A stretch of 64,000 bases of DNA from Fistulifera solaris (lineage: Eukaryota > Bacillariophyta > Bacillariophyceae > Naviculales > Stauroneidaceae). Numbering within the stretch: position 1 is the first letter of the stretch; the number at the start of each line of letters is the position of its first letter. Shown one piece after another: positions 44,911 to 55,033 of this stretch. The notes under the pieces were generated by a model that was not told the origin of the DNA, made no database searches, and was given only the letters and a program-made list of their open reading frames with translations. The stretch covers positions 1,178,001 through 1,242,000 of the forward strand of contig AP026124.1 in NCBI GenBank assembly GCA_030295235.1, written 5' to 3'. The position numbers and the translations under genes were made by a program.

Positions 44911-45787
44911 GGTGATAACAGCAAGGAAATTGATTTGACTCGTAGGAATAAGCGGATGAATGTCGATTTGGCTGCTCTTTTTCACGTCAGGGACGAAGTT
45001 GATGGTGTATCTTTCTTACTTTTACCGACAGTCATGCGACGAAAGCTCCGGGTTTCTTTTTGAACATCTGCCATGCGTACGAACTTCATCGATGAACGAG
45101 CGAACGACAGAACGCAGAACCCTTCTGTGTCGCTGAACTGTTCGTCTTTCGAAGGTCTGACGTCATATGTTTGACGACGTCACATCAACGAAAATGCCGC
45201 TCCTTACCTTCTCCTTCGCTTCCCAGTTAACATACCCCTCTCCCTACCGGAGAACTAGAACTACCTATGGTTTTTACGGCAGCCGCAGTCTTTCTAGTTT
45301 TCGAAGTCAAGGTCGTACAATAGGTTTTCTAGAGGGCGTCTGGCAAGAAGCAAATTCCTGAAAAAGGAAAGACCGGGATTCAATTGTTGTAAACTTGGCT
45401 CTTTATTACCTTTATCATTGCCTTTATCGACATCGAGACAAAAATGAGAGGTGATCTTAAATGCATCTATTTCCCTCATAGTGATTTGAAAGGTCAAAAA
45501 TCTTTCAATGACTAAAGAAGTTGCGATTCCTCAAGCGAAAGCGATAATTACTTCAAGCACTTATTCCGCCATTTATTATCCGACTCCATGTTTGGATCAA
45601 GAAAAACCTACAGCACACCGAGCATAATGGCATCACCCGTCGGAGCCTAGTTGACACACACACACACATAATCACCGAGTTTGACACTCTAGTTGTGGGT
45701 TGTGGCACATCAAGATTTCGGAAATTATCTTACTCAATGCAGCCTTTAATCAAGGGAAAATCGTCAATTTGGATATCGTTATGAAAT
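44911..45787. other. Intergenic, 877 bp, with CRE palindrome
   Basis: Region between two minus-strand genes. It contains the promoter of the plastid protein with TGACGTCA (45158-45165) and GACGTCAC (45176-45183), and a short AC microsatellite near 45654-45668. The open frame 45167-45361 is not supported. Confidence 0.55.
45158..45183. promoter_or_regulatory. Paired CRE-like elements upstream of the plastid protein gene
   Basis: A perfect TGACGTCA (45158-45165) and a GACGTCAC (45176-45183) lie 18 bp apart, 248-273 bp upstream of the ATG of the minus-strand gene at 44910. These contain the ACGTCA/TGACGT hexamers known from CO2/cAMP- and light-responsive promoters of Phaeodactylum. The perfect palindrome plus neighbour is less likely by chance than a single hexamer; function is inferred. 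Confidence 0.5.
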
Positions 45788-46193
45788 TTATAGGAGAGGC
45801 TCGGTCTGTGTCTGCTCAGGCGAATGACGAGCAACGATGGTAAAGCGACGAGTCGCATCGTACTGCTTCGGCAAATTCTCTTCTAAAAGAATAGACTTTT
45901 GTAAACGAAGCTCCTGCAAGTGTAGATGTAATGTTAGTGATTGACCGCAATATAATCAGAAGCAAAACGTCCGATGCATTTTGCACGAGATATATACTCA
46001 CGTCATCTCTATGTATTCTCTCCATGAAGGAGTACCCGGCATAGCAGGAAAAGAAATTGATGACAAGGAGAAACTTCGGAAAATGTTCTCGACTGAAGAT
46101 GGTTCGACGCAAGGGGCCTTCCCGTCGGATCGAAGAAATATTCGAATGAAATGAGCTCATCATTCGCACAGCCTGTGTTACACGAGATGCCAT
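45788..46193 (-). CDS. Small single-pass protein, probably mitochondrial
   Basis: Two exons (46193-46002 and 45913-45788, intron 88 nt, phase 0) encode 105 residues. The N-terminus is rich in Arg and Ser without acids (MASRVTQAVRMMSSFHSN), as in mitochondrial presequences. One hydrophobic stretch (FPKFLLVINFFSCYAGYSFM) is followed by a charged helix (DELRLQKSILLEENLPKQY). The size and layout resemble small inner-membrane assembly or respiratory subunits, but I recognise no family. The donor GTGAGT and acceptor TTGCAG are good; without splicing the frame continues into low-quality sequence. Confidence 0.6.
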
Positions 46194-47320
46194 TGCTGTT
46201 TAATTTTAATGATCACAATTTTCAGCAAGCGTATGATCTTTCTTAGCTAGAATGGAGACAGTAGGAGAGACGCTTCCAAATCTCTTTTTCTTGCGTTGTT
46301 TATTTGGTTTGTGTTTGAAATTTTGGAAGGCGAAGAAACAACAACATGAAAAAAAGACAGGAGCCAGGAGCCACGAGGCACGAGCACGAAGCCTCGACGT
46401 GGTCATTGAATGACGCGCGATTCATAAGTACTGCTAGTACGAAAGTGCACTGCGACATGAGTAATAACGTTTTTGATGACGCACGCTTTCTAACTTTCCA
46501 ATTTAAAGCATTCTTTCCTACGGTTGAACACTCCGTAGTTGCTAAAGCTATTGCAAATTGCAAAGCTAGCATCAGAATCTACCAGGCGATAAAACGGTAG
46601 AGCGCAAGGCGCAAACAGCAAACAAGGAGCTCCCATGGCTATCACCGTTCACACCCCATCATAAAACTACCGGTACGGCACCACGATTGATAATTGATAA
46701 TTCATTGCCAGTCTCGGACCCGCTTCGACTTTCCCAATTTGGTGCATAGAAATATGGTTGATGGCAACTCGCAACTACAGGAACCAGAAACGCATTGCAG
46801 GACTCAATGAATCAACCTCAAACGAAAGTCAAAGTTAGTTGTTTTTAAATCCCTAGAACAAAGAATAAACTCAATCTAATTGTGTGAGGGTCTTCGACCA
46901 AACAAAAAAGGCCGCATCAGAGGTCTACTTAACGAGAGTTGGTCAGATCCCAGGTCCATTGCAGGTGCAACAAGCGGAGCTAATGGCAAATAAGGGTGGC
47001 GATCCCCTCTAGTGATTACTGTAAATGAATATGTTTGCCATTATCCAAGGCACAAGTTAGGAGTTTAGTTCAGTCAAAGGGGAATATTTGCTTAAGATTG
47101 GAATTTATGCTTCACTTTGAGACGCTCTCTTCAGAAACAACCCGCTCAAGTTGGAGAGCTGCGGAAGAATGACCAAGTCTAGTAACCACTAACCTTATAG
47201 TAATTTTGTAACGAATCCTCAGCCGTTCGTTCGAATTTTAAGTTAAAACCCGATCAGCAACATTCTGTTATCACTAATGATGTTATTCACCTCAATTCAA
47301 CAAACATAAAACAGAAACAT
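46194..47320. other. Shared upstream region, 1.13 kb
   Basis: Divergent region between the small mitochondrial-type gene and the coiled-coil gene. It contains a CTACCGGTACGGCACC element near 46667-46682. No coding signal is convincing. Confidence 0.5.
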
Positions 47321-49016
47321 ATGATGATGTTGTCACGCAACTTGACTGTAGGCAGGCTCCTGCTGCGCTCACATTTTTCCGAACCGCCTATCATGCGTCT
47401 GCGATTGTCCAAGAAGGGGCCGAAGAGATTGCGTCCAAAGTGGACAAAGACCGCCTAAAAATTGCGGCTCGTGACTATAACAACCGCCGTGCGGCTTATC
47501 GGAAACAAGTTAGTCAGATTCGCAAAGAATATGCCGAACAGGTGGCTCAGCAACGAGCAGCTGATTTGGCAGAACAAGAGGCTCAGCAGAAAGCAGCCAC
47601 TCGTAGACGACTTGAACGACAAAGGCTCAAAAATATTCGATCCGCTCAGAATGCTTTGAGGCAAGAGGAAATGAGAAAGCAGAGAGAAAAGGAGTTTAAT
47701 GATCATTTGGTGAAGATGCAAGCCAAGCGCGATCTTCAACAAGAGCAGTACACGAAAGCTCGACAGAATTTGCTTGACGAATTAGAAAAAGTTGCGCCTC
47801 TATGGCTGACAACTCCCGAGGAAGTTGAAAGTGCCTTTTCATCAGAAGCAGAGCAGCTGCTATGGACATTCCCAGGTGGTATTTTAGGAGAACCAAGTCC
47901 GAGTTTGGATGCTCACTTTTGGCAGCATGAGACTCATACATGGCAGATGAACCGCACGTACAAGTCTCGTCGGGAAGCTCTTCTTGAAAAGGTTCAAGAA
48001 ATGGCTTACAACGAAGCGAATATTGATCCGTCTTTTTGGACGGAGGATCGCCTCAACGAGCGAAAGCAGTTGCAGGACAAAGCCCGTTTGCGCGCTATGG
48101 TCAAAATGGCGGGGGAGCGTTCCCTTTGTGGAAACAGCGCTTGATGATGGAAGAACTCTCCGCTACAAAAGAAGACGGTATTCCTCAACCAATCAGAGCG
48201 CCCAGTAACCAACTGCTTCGGAACGACAGCGCAAAAGAAGCCGAAGGCTATCGTCTCTTGCTTGAGAACCCAACTAAATTTTTCGTTTTCGATGAAGATA
48301 AAGATGATTACTCAAGACGCACAGAAGACCAGGAAAACTACACAGGTCCTACTCTAGGGTCTCCGATTGGTCTGCGAGACCCTCTTCGTGAAGACTCAAA
48401 TGATGGACAAGTCTTTCCCGAAGTTGTTGGGAAATTTATAAAACCGGATATGCGAACGGAGAGAGAAAAGAAACAGCAGGAGCGCGAGGAAAGTATGCTT
48501 GCTGCTGCACAAATCGAAGCGCATTCAGGTGATTTGACTATTGAGCTGGCCGCTGAGCAACAGGTTGCGGAAGATCTTGAACCCGATTTGGACTATGATA
48601 ATAACGAGTGGGATTCCGATGATGAAGAATGGAAGAAGGGGCTTGATCCGATCATCGACCAAAAGATTTTGGAAACTCCCCGTCAAAATCGTTTCAGTGA
48701 GGACGATATTGATTGGGTTCTCGCCCAACTCGATGGCAAGATCATGCACTTTGAACAACAGCTGAAACAAGACATTGAAGATATGAGACGACGAATTCGA
48801 ACCGAACTGACAACCTCGGCGCCAAACACAAGTGGATCAATCGGAGGGCTAGAGGAATCACTGCTTTCTCTCTCAGAGGAACAGTTAATCCTGCTATCAG
48901 ATTTGGATGAGCAACACGAAGGACTAAGTCCCGACGAATATGATGAAAGAGTGAAAGCCATTGGGCTCCCAGAAGAACAGATCGCGAGCATTTTAGGACG
49001 AGATCGCGACGAATAA
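47321..49016 (+). CDS. Uncharacterised coiled-coil protein with mitochondrial-type presequence
   Basis: About 565 residues in one exon after two missing bases are supplied (T-run 47374-47378 and G-run 48111-48115). The presequence MMMLSRNLTVGRLLLRSHF is basic and acid-free. A long coiled coil follows (VSQIRKEYAEQVAQQRAADL, KAATRRRLERQRLKNIRSAQ), then a conserved-looking middle (APLWLTTPEEVESAF, DPSFWTEDRLNERKQL, GGAFPLWKQRLMMEEL), and an acidic helical C-terminus (DIDWVLAQLDGKIMHFEQQ). The length, coiled coil and targeting would suit an organellar ribosome or respiratory assembly protein, but I do not recognise the family. The exon sum is divisible by three only when both missing bases are counted. 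Confidence 0.7.
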
Positions 49017-50088
49017 CTTGCACATAAAAGTGATGAGCTCGTACTTTACTCGATAGTTATTAATTTGTGACCACTAGTCAAGGTAGAATGTAGAACGGCA
49101 ATGTAATGTAGTTCTTTACCGCAAACAACGATAGGTTGCCTTTTCCCGGGTTTCAGCATCGATTCTTCCACGAATAACTACCGCTCACTGGGATGGGTAA
49201 AGAGTGGCAAGTACCGGTATCGGTAAAGCTATGTTCTTATGCTGAATAGGCTCTTGGCCTCTCGCTGGTTGTTGTGTCATTGTCATTCATGCGCAGACGT
49301 CAGTCTCGTCAAACGTCCTACTCGGGACAAACAAAGGATACGGGATACGGAGAATCGGACAAAAGCAATCCGATAGATCGGAGAAAGCGGCGAGGGCAAA
49401 AGGCAAACGACGAAAGGAATAGAAAAGGTCCGTGGACCGTGGACCGTGAGAACGTGAACCTCACTTCTCACATCAGACTCACAATCGGAAGCCAACCAAA
49501 CAAATACAACCTCAAACCTCAACGGATCAACGCTTCAATGATCCGTGTTCCGTAGGATGCTGTCCATGTTGCTGTAGAAAGAGTACACAAGTTTGAAGTC
49601 TCTCGATTATAATGTACTAAGTGCTACGAGGGACTTGAATAACGGAAAATAGAAGCGCTCTTCGATTTTCCAGTGAGACATGTGCCGACGTAAAATTTTT
49701 ACTGACTTCATGGCAAAAGTCTTCCGTCGACAAGATGCGCTGTGCGCTGTGACTCACAGCTTTTCACAGTCTCTTCAAGTGCTTTCACAAGGCAGGTCAC
49801 ACCACTCACAGCCGCAGTCATCGTTCATCGCTCCACGCTTGACATTCCCTCGAATACTCGTACAAATTCTACACCACTTGCACGCTACAAGAACGGGACA
49901 ATGTAAGTCAACAGTCGACGTGACCCTACAAAAGTGGTTGCAATCGAGGATCGAGGAGGATCACCCCTTTCACCGCACAGTGCTTTTCACAGCAAGTGTC
50001 AAAACAGAAAGAGACGACTCGTTTCGAATCGACCACTTCCTTTCCTCACTATTGATTTTCTTTGATTAAATCGGTCTCTTCAGAAAAC
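49017..50088. other. Intergenic, 1.07 kb
   Basis: Upstream region of the Cys/His-rich gene. It contains GTACCGGTATCGG (49211-49223) and a GGACCGT tandem (49428-49448). Frames at 49274-49555 and 49680-50069 show no domain. TCGACGTGAC lies near 49915-49925. Confidence 0.5.
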
Positions 50089-52085
50089 ATGAACAACAGA
50101 GGACAAGTCCCTACGCCGGGAGGCGATCAGTCGGCTTTGTCGCTTCTCGTCAATGCAGCGGACGGTCACGATAACGCTCGCTTGCAGAGAGAGCTGAATT
50201 CTCTTCAAGGCCGTTCCTTTGCAGACACTCTTCGCCTTCGCGGGCTTGGCGTTGACGGAGGTGGCTTAGGAATAGAAGAACAACTTCTCATGGCGCAACA
50301 GCACCAACAATCACAGTTCGGTAATCAGGCCCTGCTGGCTCATCTTCGCGATCAAAACTTGCTTGCACAGCTTGGGCATTCACAGCAGCAACTGGCGTCG
50401 CTACTCGGTCTCGGCGGTGGAGGAGGAGGAGGCCATGGAAATAGTCCAGCAGGCCACGACATCCGCAGCCTCCTAGCCGCGCAGATGCGGCAGCAGCAGC
50501 AACAACAGCAGATACAGCAGCAATTGACCAACGCCGATCTACTTGCTTTAAGTCGATCGGGCATTCCAGGGTTGTCTGGAATCCTTGGTGGAGCTGGATT
50601 GCCAGGCGGCGGCATATCGGGTCTACCCACAGATCTTGAAGGACTTCAGCGATTGGAAGAGCTTGAACGTCGTCAGCTTCTCTTAAACGCCTCCGCGCAA
50701 CACGGTGGCCGTATCCCTTCTCCGATGATGAACCCGGCCGCTCCGGAGCAAGCACGCAGTCAGCCTCAGGCTAGTCGCGTGGCACGACAACCCGAGTCAA
50801 TGCTCCGGGCCGATGCCCCTGCATCGACTGCCTTACCCGGGCGAAAGAAGGAGAAAGAACCTGCTGCTGCGGAGGTACGCGATACGGGAACGAGCGCAAC
50901 CAGCAAAAGTGAAGTCGAAAAGTCTCCTGGGTCTGTAATTGTACCTTGCCGAGCCAGAGGTATGCCTATGGATCACAACTTCAAGGTAAGTCATAGAATC
51001 CGTCGTTTTCCTTTTCACAACAAAATCTCACCTTCTGTATTGAACATAGACGGCATACTTCGTAATCCCTGAAAATGTGAAGCACGGGGAGGAACTTATT
51101 TGTTCTTACTTTGCTTGCCGCAATGCTGGCATCAAGTTCCGTTTCTGTTCGCACTGCAAGGTCCCTGTCGCCAAGAGAAATTTTCGCAAACGTCACAAAC
51201 ATGGTGGAGAAATTGTTGCCGGTGAGGATTCTGGCGACGAAGATGATCCAAAGGAGATTACAAAAGGAATCCCTGAACAAATTACGGCGAATCATGAAGA
51301 ATTCGGTGAAGGAGATGCAGTCTCTTCTCAGAGTGCGGACTCGGATAATGCACACGACGTTCCAGATGTCGGAAATAAAGCGATCGAAGATGCGAAGGGT
51401 CTTGTTCGCCTTTCTATGCGTAATTTCGAAGAATCTAAAAACGCACAGGTCCATGACTTGGTCAAAAAAGATATGCACGTCAGCCCAGAGCGCAAGCGCC
51501 GCTGGTTGTCCCTTTGACCAAACGCCCTTTCACCAAAGATGGCGACTCCATGTCGAACTGGTTGATGGAAGTGCTTGCCGTTAGCGACCTCGAAACTCCT
51601 TTAAAACCAGATTCTTTGGATGTAGGCACGAGTAATATTATCAAGGACAACGAGGGTGTTCGTGACGACGATGACTCCGCAAGTAGTGGAAACTCTGACG
51701 ACGAATCTAGCAAGGAGGATCTCGCACCCGTCGCGGTCGAGAAGAAGCGCAGTGCTGATTTGATTACAAAACATACGGAGCCAGTGGACGGCCAGAAACC
51801 TAAAGCGGCTGGTGGTAGCTTTGCTGAATGGAAAGAACGCAAGAAACAGAAAAAGCAGGCACTGGTCGAAAGTTCGTCGACTCAGGAAAAGGATGTAAAG
51901 CAGGATGCAGATGATTTGGGTGAAAAGGATCGAAATCAGACGACAACGCTGTTGAAGGCGAAAAGCAAGAAGATAAATTGCCAGAAGTACCCCAGACAGA
52001 GAAAGTGGCCAAACCGGACGAACAAATGGAAGCAGATGTTAGCGATAAAACAGAGCCGGAAAAAGGAGACGAAAGTGGAATTTAG
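50089..52085 (+). CDS. Gln-rich protein with a Cys/His cluster, probably diatom-specific
   Basis: Two exons (50089-50985 and 51050-52085, intron 64 nt) give about 644 residues after supplying one base near 51500 and one near 51960. The first 300 residues are Gln/Leu/Gly-rich and disordered. The exon junction lies inside a conserved block: VPCRARGMPMDHNFK|TAYFVIPE, then ELICSYFACRNAGIKFRFCSHC and KVPVAKRNFRKRHKHGG. Its Cys (C-x4-5-C-x9-C-x2-C) and His-x-His spacing suggests one or two bound zinc ions. I believe similar blocks recur in predicted proteins of other diatoms, but no named domain comes to mind. An acidic/basic tail rich in D/E/K follows. The Gln-rich low-complexity arm plus a basic zinc cluster suggests a nuclear regulator; this is inference. 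Without the second correction the frame ends at 52107. Confidence 0.72.
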
Positions 52086-52164
52086 GAAGATTGAGTGTTT
52101 AGTCTAGGATCATGTCATTTGAACGTTTACATCGTTTTATTTGAATCATAACACAAGTACAGAT

Positions 52165-53028
52165 TTACTCTTTAGTGCTCTGCTCAATCCCAGTAAGGAA
52201 AACGATATCAGATCCGAGAATAAACGTTTCTGCAGAAGCTGATAATTCGGTCGCTTGTCCATGCAGCGTTGGACCAAAGCCGTTGTATCCGAGGAATTTG
52301 GGTGCAATTGTCAAACAGAGAGCGTCGAAGAGCAATGTCGTCCAGAAGGAGGACAGCACAGCAGATCCGCCTTCCACCATCATCGTTCTGATGCCGAACG
52401 TGTTGTGCAGTCGGTACAAAACATCAGAAAGGTCCAGCGCTCCGTCCGGACGGCATCGGCAAGGAAGTATCTCAACAAATGAATATTTCGTTATGGCCGA
52501 TGAAGCGGACTCGAAACTGCAACAGAATATTGGGGACTTGACCGTTGAGAAATTCCCTTTCATGGCGTCTAATCTTGTCAAGTGAGTATCCAAGATGATG
52601 GGCCTAGGTTGATTCTTTTCATTCTCTGCCCATAATCGGTTCGTTAGCCGAGGTCTATCGACCTCAAACGTCTTCCCTCCCACTAGTATCGCATCATGCA
52701 TGGACCTCAATGCGTGTGTCATTTTAAGTGATGATGGTCCACTAATAGGATATTTGCTACTTGGCATCGATTGCTCAACTGTATTATCATTTAGAGCGAT
52801 TTTCCCGTCTAAGCTTTGCGCATACGTAAGAAGAACAAATGGACGATTCATCTCTTTTGTTTTGAACTGATCAAAATACGCAGCCTGTCTTCTAGCAATG
52901 CTTTCCATGATTGTTGCTATGGTTGCATCGCCTGCGGTGGATGATTGTACCATATGAAAGCTTTGCGCAACAAGCATAAACACAACGGTGACACTTCGTA
53001 AATTCAACGAAATCCGTTGAATCGTCAT
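52165..53028 (-). CDS. Riboflavin pathway reductase (RibD C-terminal / RIB7 type)
   Basis: Single exon, 287 residues. Reduces the ribosyl side chain of the pyrimidine intermediate with NADPH in riboflavin synthesis. Family features: RPFVLLTYAQSLDGKIAL, the HALRSMHDAILVGGKTFEVD substrate block, and the late TMMVEGGSAVLSSFW that contacts NADPH. The deaminase half found in bacterial RibD is absent, so the reductase stands alone as in fungal RIB7 and plant PYRR. A hydrophobic lead (MTIQRISLNLRSVTVVFMLV) suggests organelle or secretory targeting and fixes the start at 53028 rather than 53124. It is tail-to-tail with the Cys/His-rich gene, 79 bp apart. The frame is intact. Confidence 0.9.
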   Translation of the reverse strand: MTIQRISLNLRSVTVVFMLVAQSFHMVQSSTAGDATIATIMESIARRQAAYFDQFKTKEMNRPFVLLTYAQSLDGKIALNDNTVEQSMPSSKYPISGPSSLKMTHALRSMHDAILVGGKTFEVDRPRLTNRLWAENEKNQPRPIILDTHLTRLDAMKGNFSTVKSPIFCCSFESASSAITKYSFVEILPCRCRPDGALDLSDVLYRLHNTFGIRTMMVEGGSAVLSSFWTTLLFDALCLTIAPKFLGYNGFGPTLHGQATELSASAETFILGSDIVFLTGIEQSTKE

Positions 53029-53744
53029 CGTTACCGTATTGCAATTCTTTCTAAACGGCAATAACAGGTAATCATAAGACAAAATGATGAATTCTTGACG
53101 AATAACAGATTCGTTTTTGGTCAATGTTTCATTTAATACCCCGTATGTTTTTGGGCAACCAATAGAGCCACAGGATACAGGCGATGGAGTTTATTGTGTT
53201 TGTTGCGAGGTCGATCGGCATTCATGGCTCATGCCGTTGATGTTCGGGTCACGGATAATGGATAATCCTGTCACGGATCGGAGAGTGTTGGGAGAATATT
53301 ACTATAGGATTGTACTGTTGGCTTGACTTATTACGATGACTGAATTTCAGTCCCGTCAATTTTCCTTTGTCTTTTTTTTAGGACGCGCGGATTGCGAAGA
53401 AGAAGCGAAGAAGGACTTCTTCACCTACCTCCGTATATTGAAAGTAGCCTAAAATTCCGAAGATTGACGCGAGCCCAACAGAAAACGGAAGGTTTAAGAT
53501 TTCAAATAAACTATAGAGAATTATGTCAAAATCCCGCCTTAGGTGTTTAGTCGTCAATCGTTCGAAAAAAATTGAAGTGTAGCAAATTGTACATAAGTGG
53601 GGGTAGAAAAAGACTCCCCCTTTCAAAGAGGATGCCACTTTGCTGTTCAACGATCAAATTCCATCTTCGATTCGCCTAAAATACATCCGATCACTTTCAT
53701 TCTTCTTCTATTATCAACCTTTCTTGCCAACTAGCTATTGAAAC
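53029..53744. other. Shared upstream region, 716 bp, with palindrome copy e
   Basis: Divergent region between the riboflavin reductase and a small plus-strand gene. Palindrome copy e lies at 53322-53354. The minus frame at 53378-53650 is hydrophobic and AT-rich but has no start context or homology, so I do not call it. Confidence 0.5.
53322..53354 (+). repeat. Dispersed palindrome copy e
   Basis: CTTGACTTATTACGATGACT followed by GAATTTCAGTCCC. The core GACTGAATTTCAGTC is a near-perfect palindrome and is preceded by CTTGACT as in copies a and d. Confidence 0.7.
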
Positions 53745-54041
53745 ATGCCGCTCTCTCTCTTTCACCAGCATAACCCCAGCCTGCTTGTCACGATTCGTCA
53801 ATCCTTCAGTTCGGAATCATCTACGGTGGACGTGCATTCCGGTTTAAAAGTTAGACCGGCCAAAGTGTCATCTGATTACTCCGTGTCAAGATTACCCGCA
53901 GCTAATAAGTCGGCAGAACATTTAGACCCAAAGAACAAAGTATTTCGAGCTGTTTTATCTTCAGTGAAGAACGAAGATTCACAGCAAGGCTTTTGGGCCA
54001 TCCAACGGTGTAACGCGTTCGACGACGACGATGAGGAATAA
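53745..54041 (+). CDS. Small protein of unknown function
   Basis: Open frame of 98 codons with an AAAC-ATG context after a pyrimidine-rich leader. The N-terminus is MPLSLFHQHNPSLLVTIRQS, acid-free with some Arg, then KVRPAKVSSDYSVSRLPAAN and a C-terminal QGFWAIQRCNAFDDDDEE. Composition and context suggest a real small protein, possibly mitochondrial, but no family is recognised. Confidence 0.45.
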   Translation: MPLSLFHQHNPSLLVTIRQSFSSESSTVDVHSGLKVRPAKVSSDYSVSRLPAANKSAEHLDPKNKVFRAVLSSVKNEDSQQGFWAIQRCNAFDDDDEE

Positions 54042-55033
54042 CTTTCTCACCCAATCGTGCCTCTGTTTCACTATTCCCGAAAACTACGAGAAGCGACAAA
54101 TGCTTCGCTGGGTCTATTCATCACACCGAATAATGCTACCTCCTTTCTTCATGAATTTCCACTGTATACTTGATCTTCCGAAGTTTCTGAACCGATGCTT
54201 TCATCACGCTTCAGCGTAGATTCCACGGTTCTCGCCAAAATCGTACAATAACTTCAACAATCTAATTCACTTTATTATTTTATTTCGTTTCGTTAGCACG
54301 CTATCAAATGCGTTCATTCATTATTTTATTACATAATCTTGCTTCACAGTCCCATCATCCGCTTTCGTGTTTTTACAGTATGGGCGTGTCAACCATAATC
54401 TCTAGGGTTCATCAAAATATTCCGCGCGGCGCCTTAAACCATTTCGATTCAAGGTTAAGTGTTTTTAAGTTAACAACTTCAATTGATCGGCAACTCCTTT
54501 CAGAAGGTTGATCATACTATCTCGATGATTTATAAAAGATACCGGTACTTCGTTTGTACGGAGTAAACCATTATTCGGAGTAGACTCTAGAGGTATGCGG
54601 AGTAGCTGCAGAAAGCGCTATGAGAAGCGCGCTAAAGGCGCATCCAAATCTACTGCTGACTTCCGTTCAAATGGAGTTCGGATCAACAAAGCCAGCTTCC
54701 GTGCTCCATTTAGATTCATCCGCTACCGAAATCAATTTCGCCTGTAAGGCGACTCGACCAGTACAACGCGGAAGATCAACGAGAACAATACTCGTCGTCT
54801 CCCGTCTCCGCCAAGTGATCTGCTATGTGGTGTAAGGGCAAGCGGAGCATCCCAAAATGAAACCCTTGAGGGCGATTAAGTAAACCATCAGCGTTTCCCG
54901 CCGAAAGAATTCGTTCCCAGCTTTCGTGTTTCATTGAATACGGACCGTCTCCAGAATGAATAGGCGGGGCGCCTCAACTAATCAATCGCAGTAAATCATC
55001 TTAAGCGATCCTCGTCATATTTCCCGGAACATC
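54042..55033. other. Intergenic, 1.0 kb, with a decayed copy of the neighbouring gene's 3' end
   Basis: It contains ACCGGTAC and CGGAGTA elements near 54540-54604. A segment at about 54845-54930 resembles the 3' end of the phosphoesterase gene (about 55023-55108). The frame at 54620-54835 is not supported. Confidence 0.5.
54845..54930 (-). pseudogene. Decayed partial copy of the phosphoesterase 3' end
   Basis: Compared with 55023-55108, shared blocks are CGGA-CATC, GAGGGCGAT or TAGGGCGAT, AACCAT-AGCGTTT, CCCGCC and AAAGAAT-C-TT in the same order and strand. Identity is roughly 70-75% by eye over about 85 bp. It covers the end of the coding region (residues like [11 protein letters not shown]) and its stop, and nothing more upstream is convincing. 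Confidence 0.5.

Noticed and set aside
53378-53650. Hydrophobic minus-strand frame of 90 codons
   Set aside because: AT-rich sequence easily gives Phe/Leu/Ile-rich frames. There is no start context, and the region lies in a divergent promoter.
54620-54835. Plus-strand frame of 71 codons
   Set aside because: No homology, no signal peptide, and it adjoins the decayed duplicate of the phosphoesterase end.
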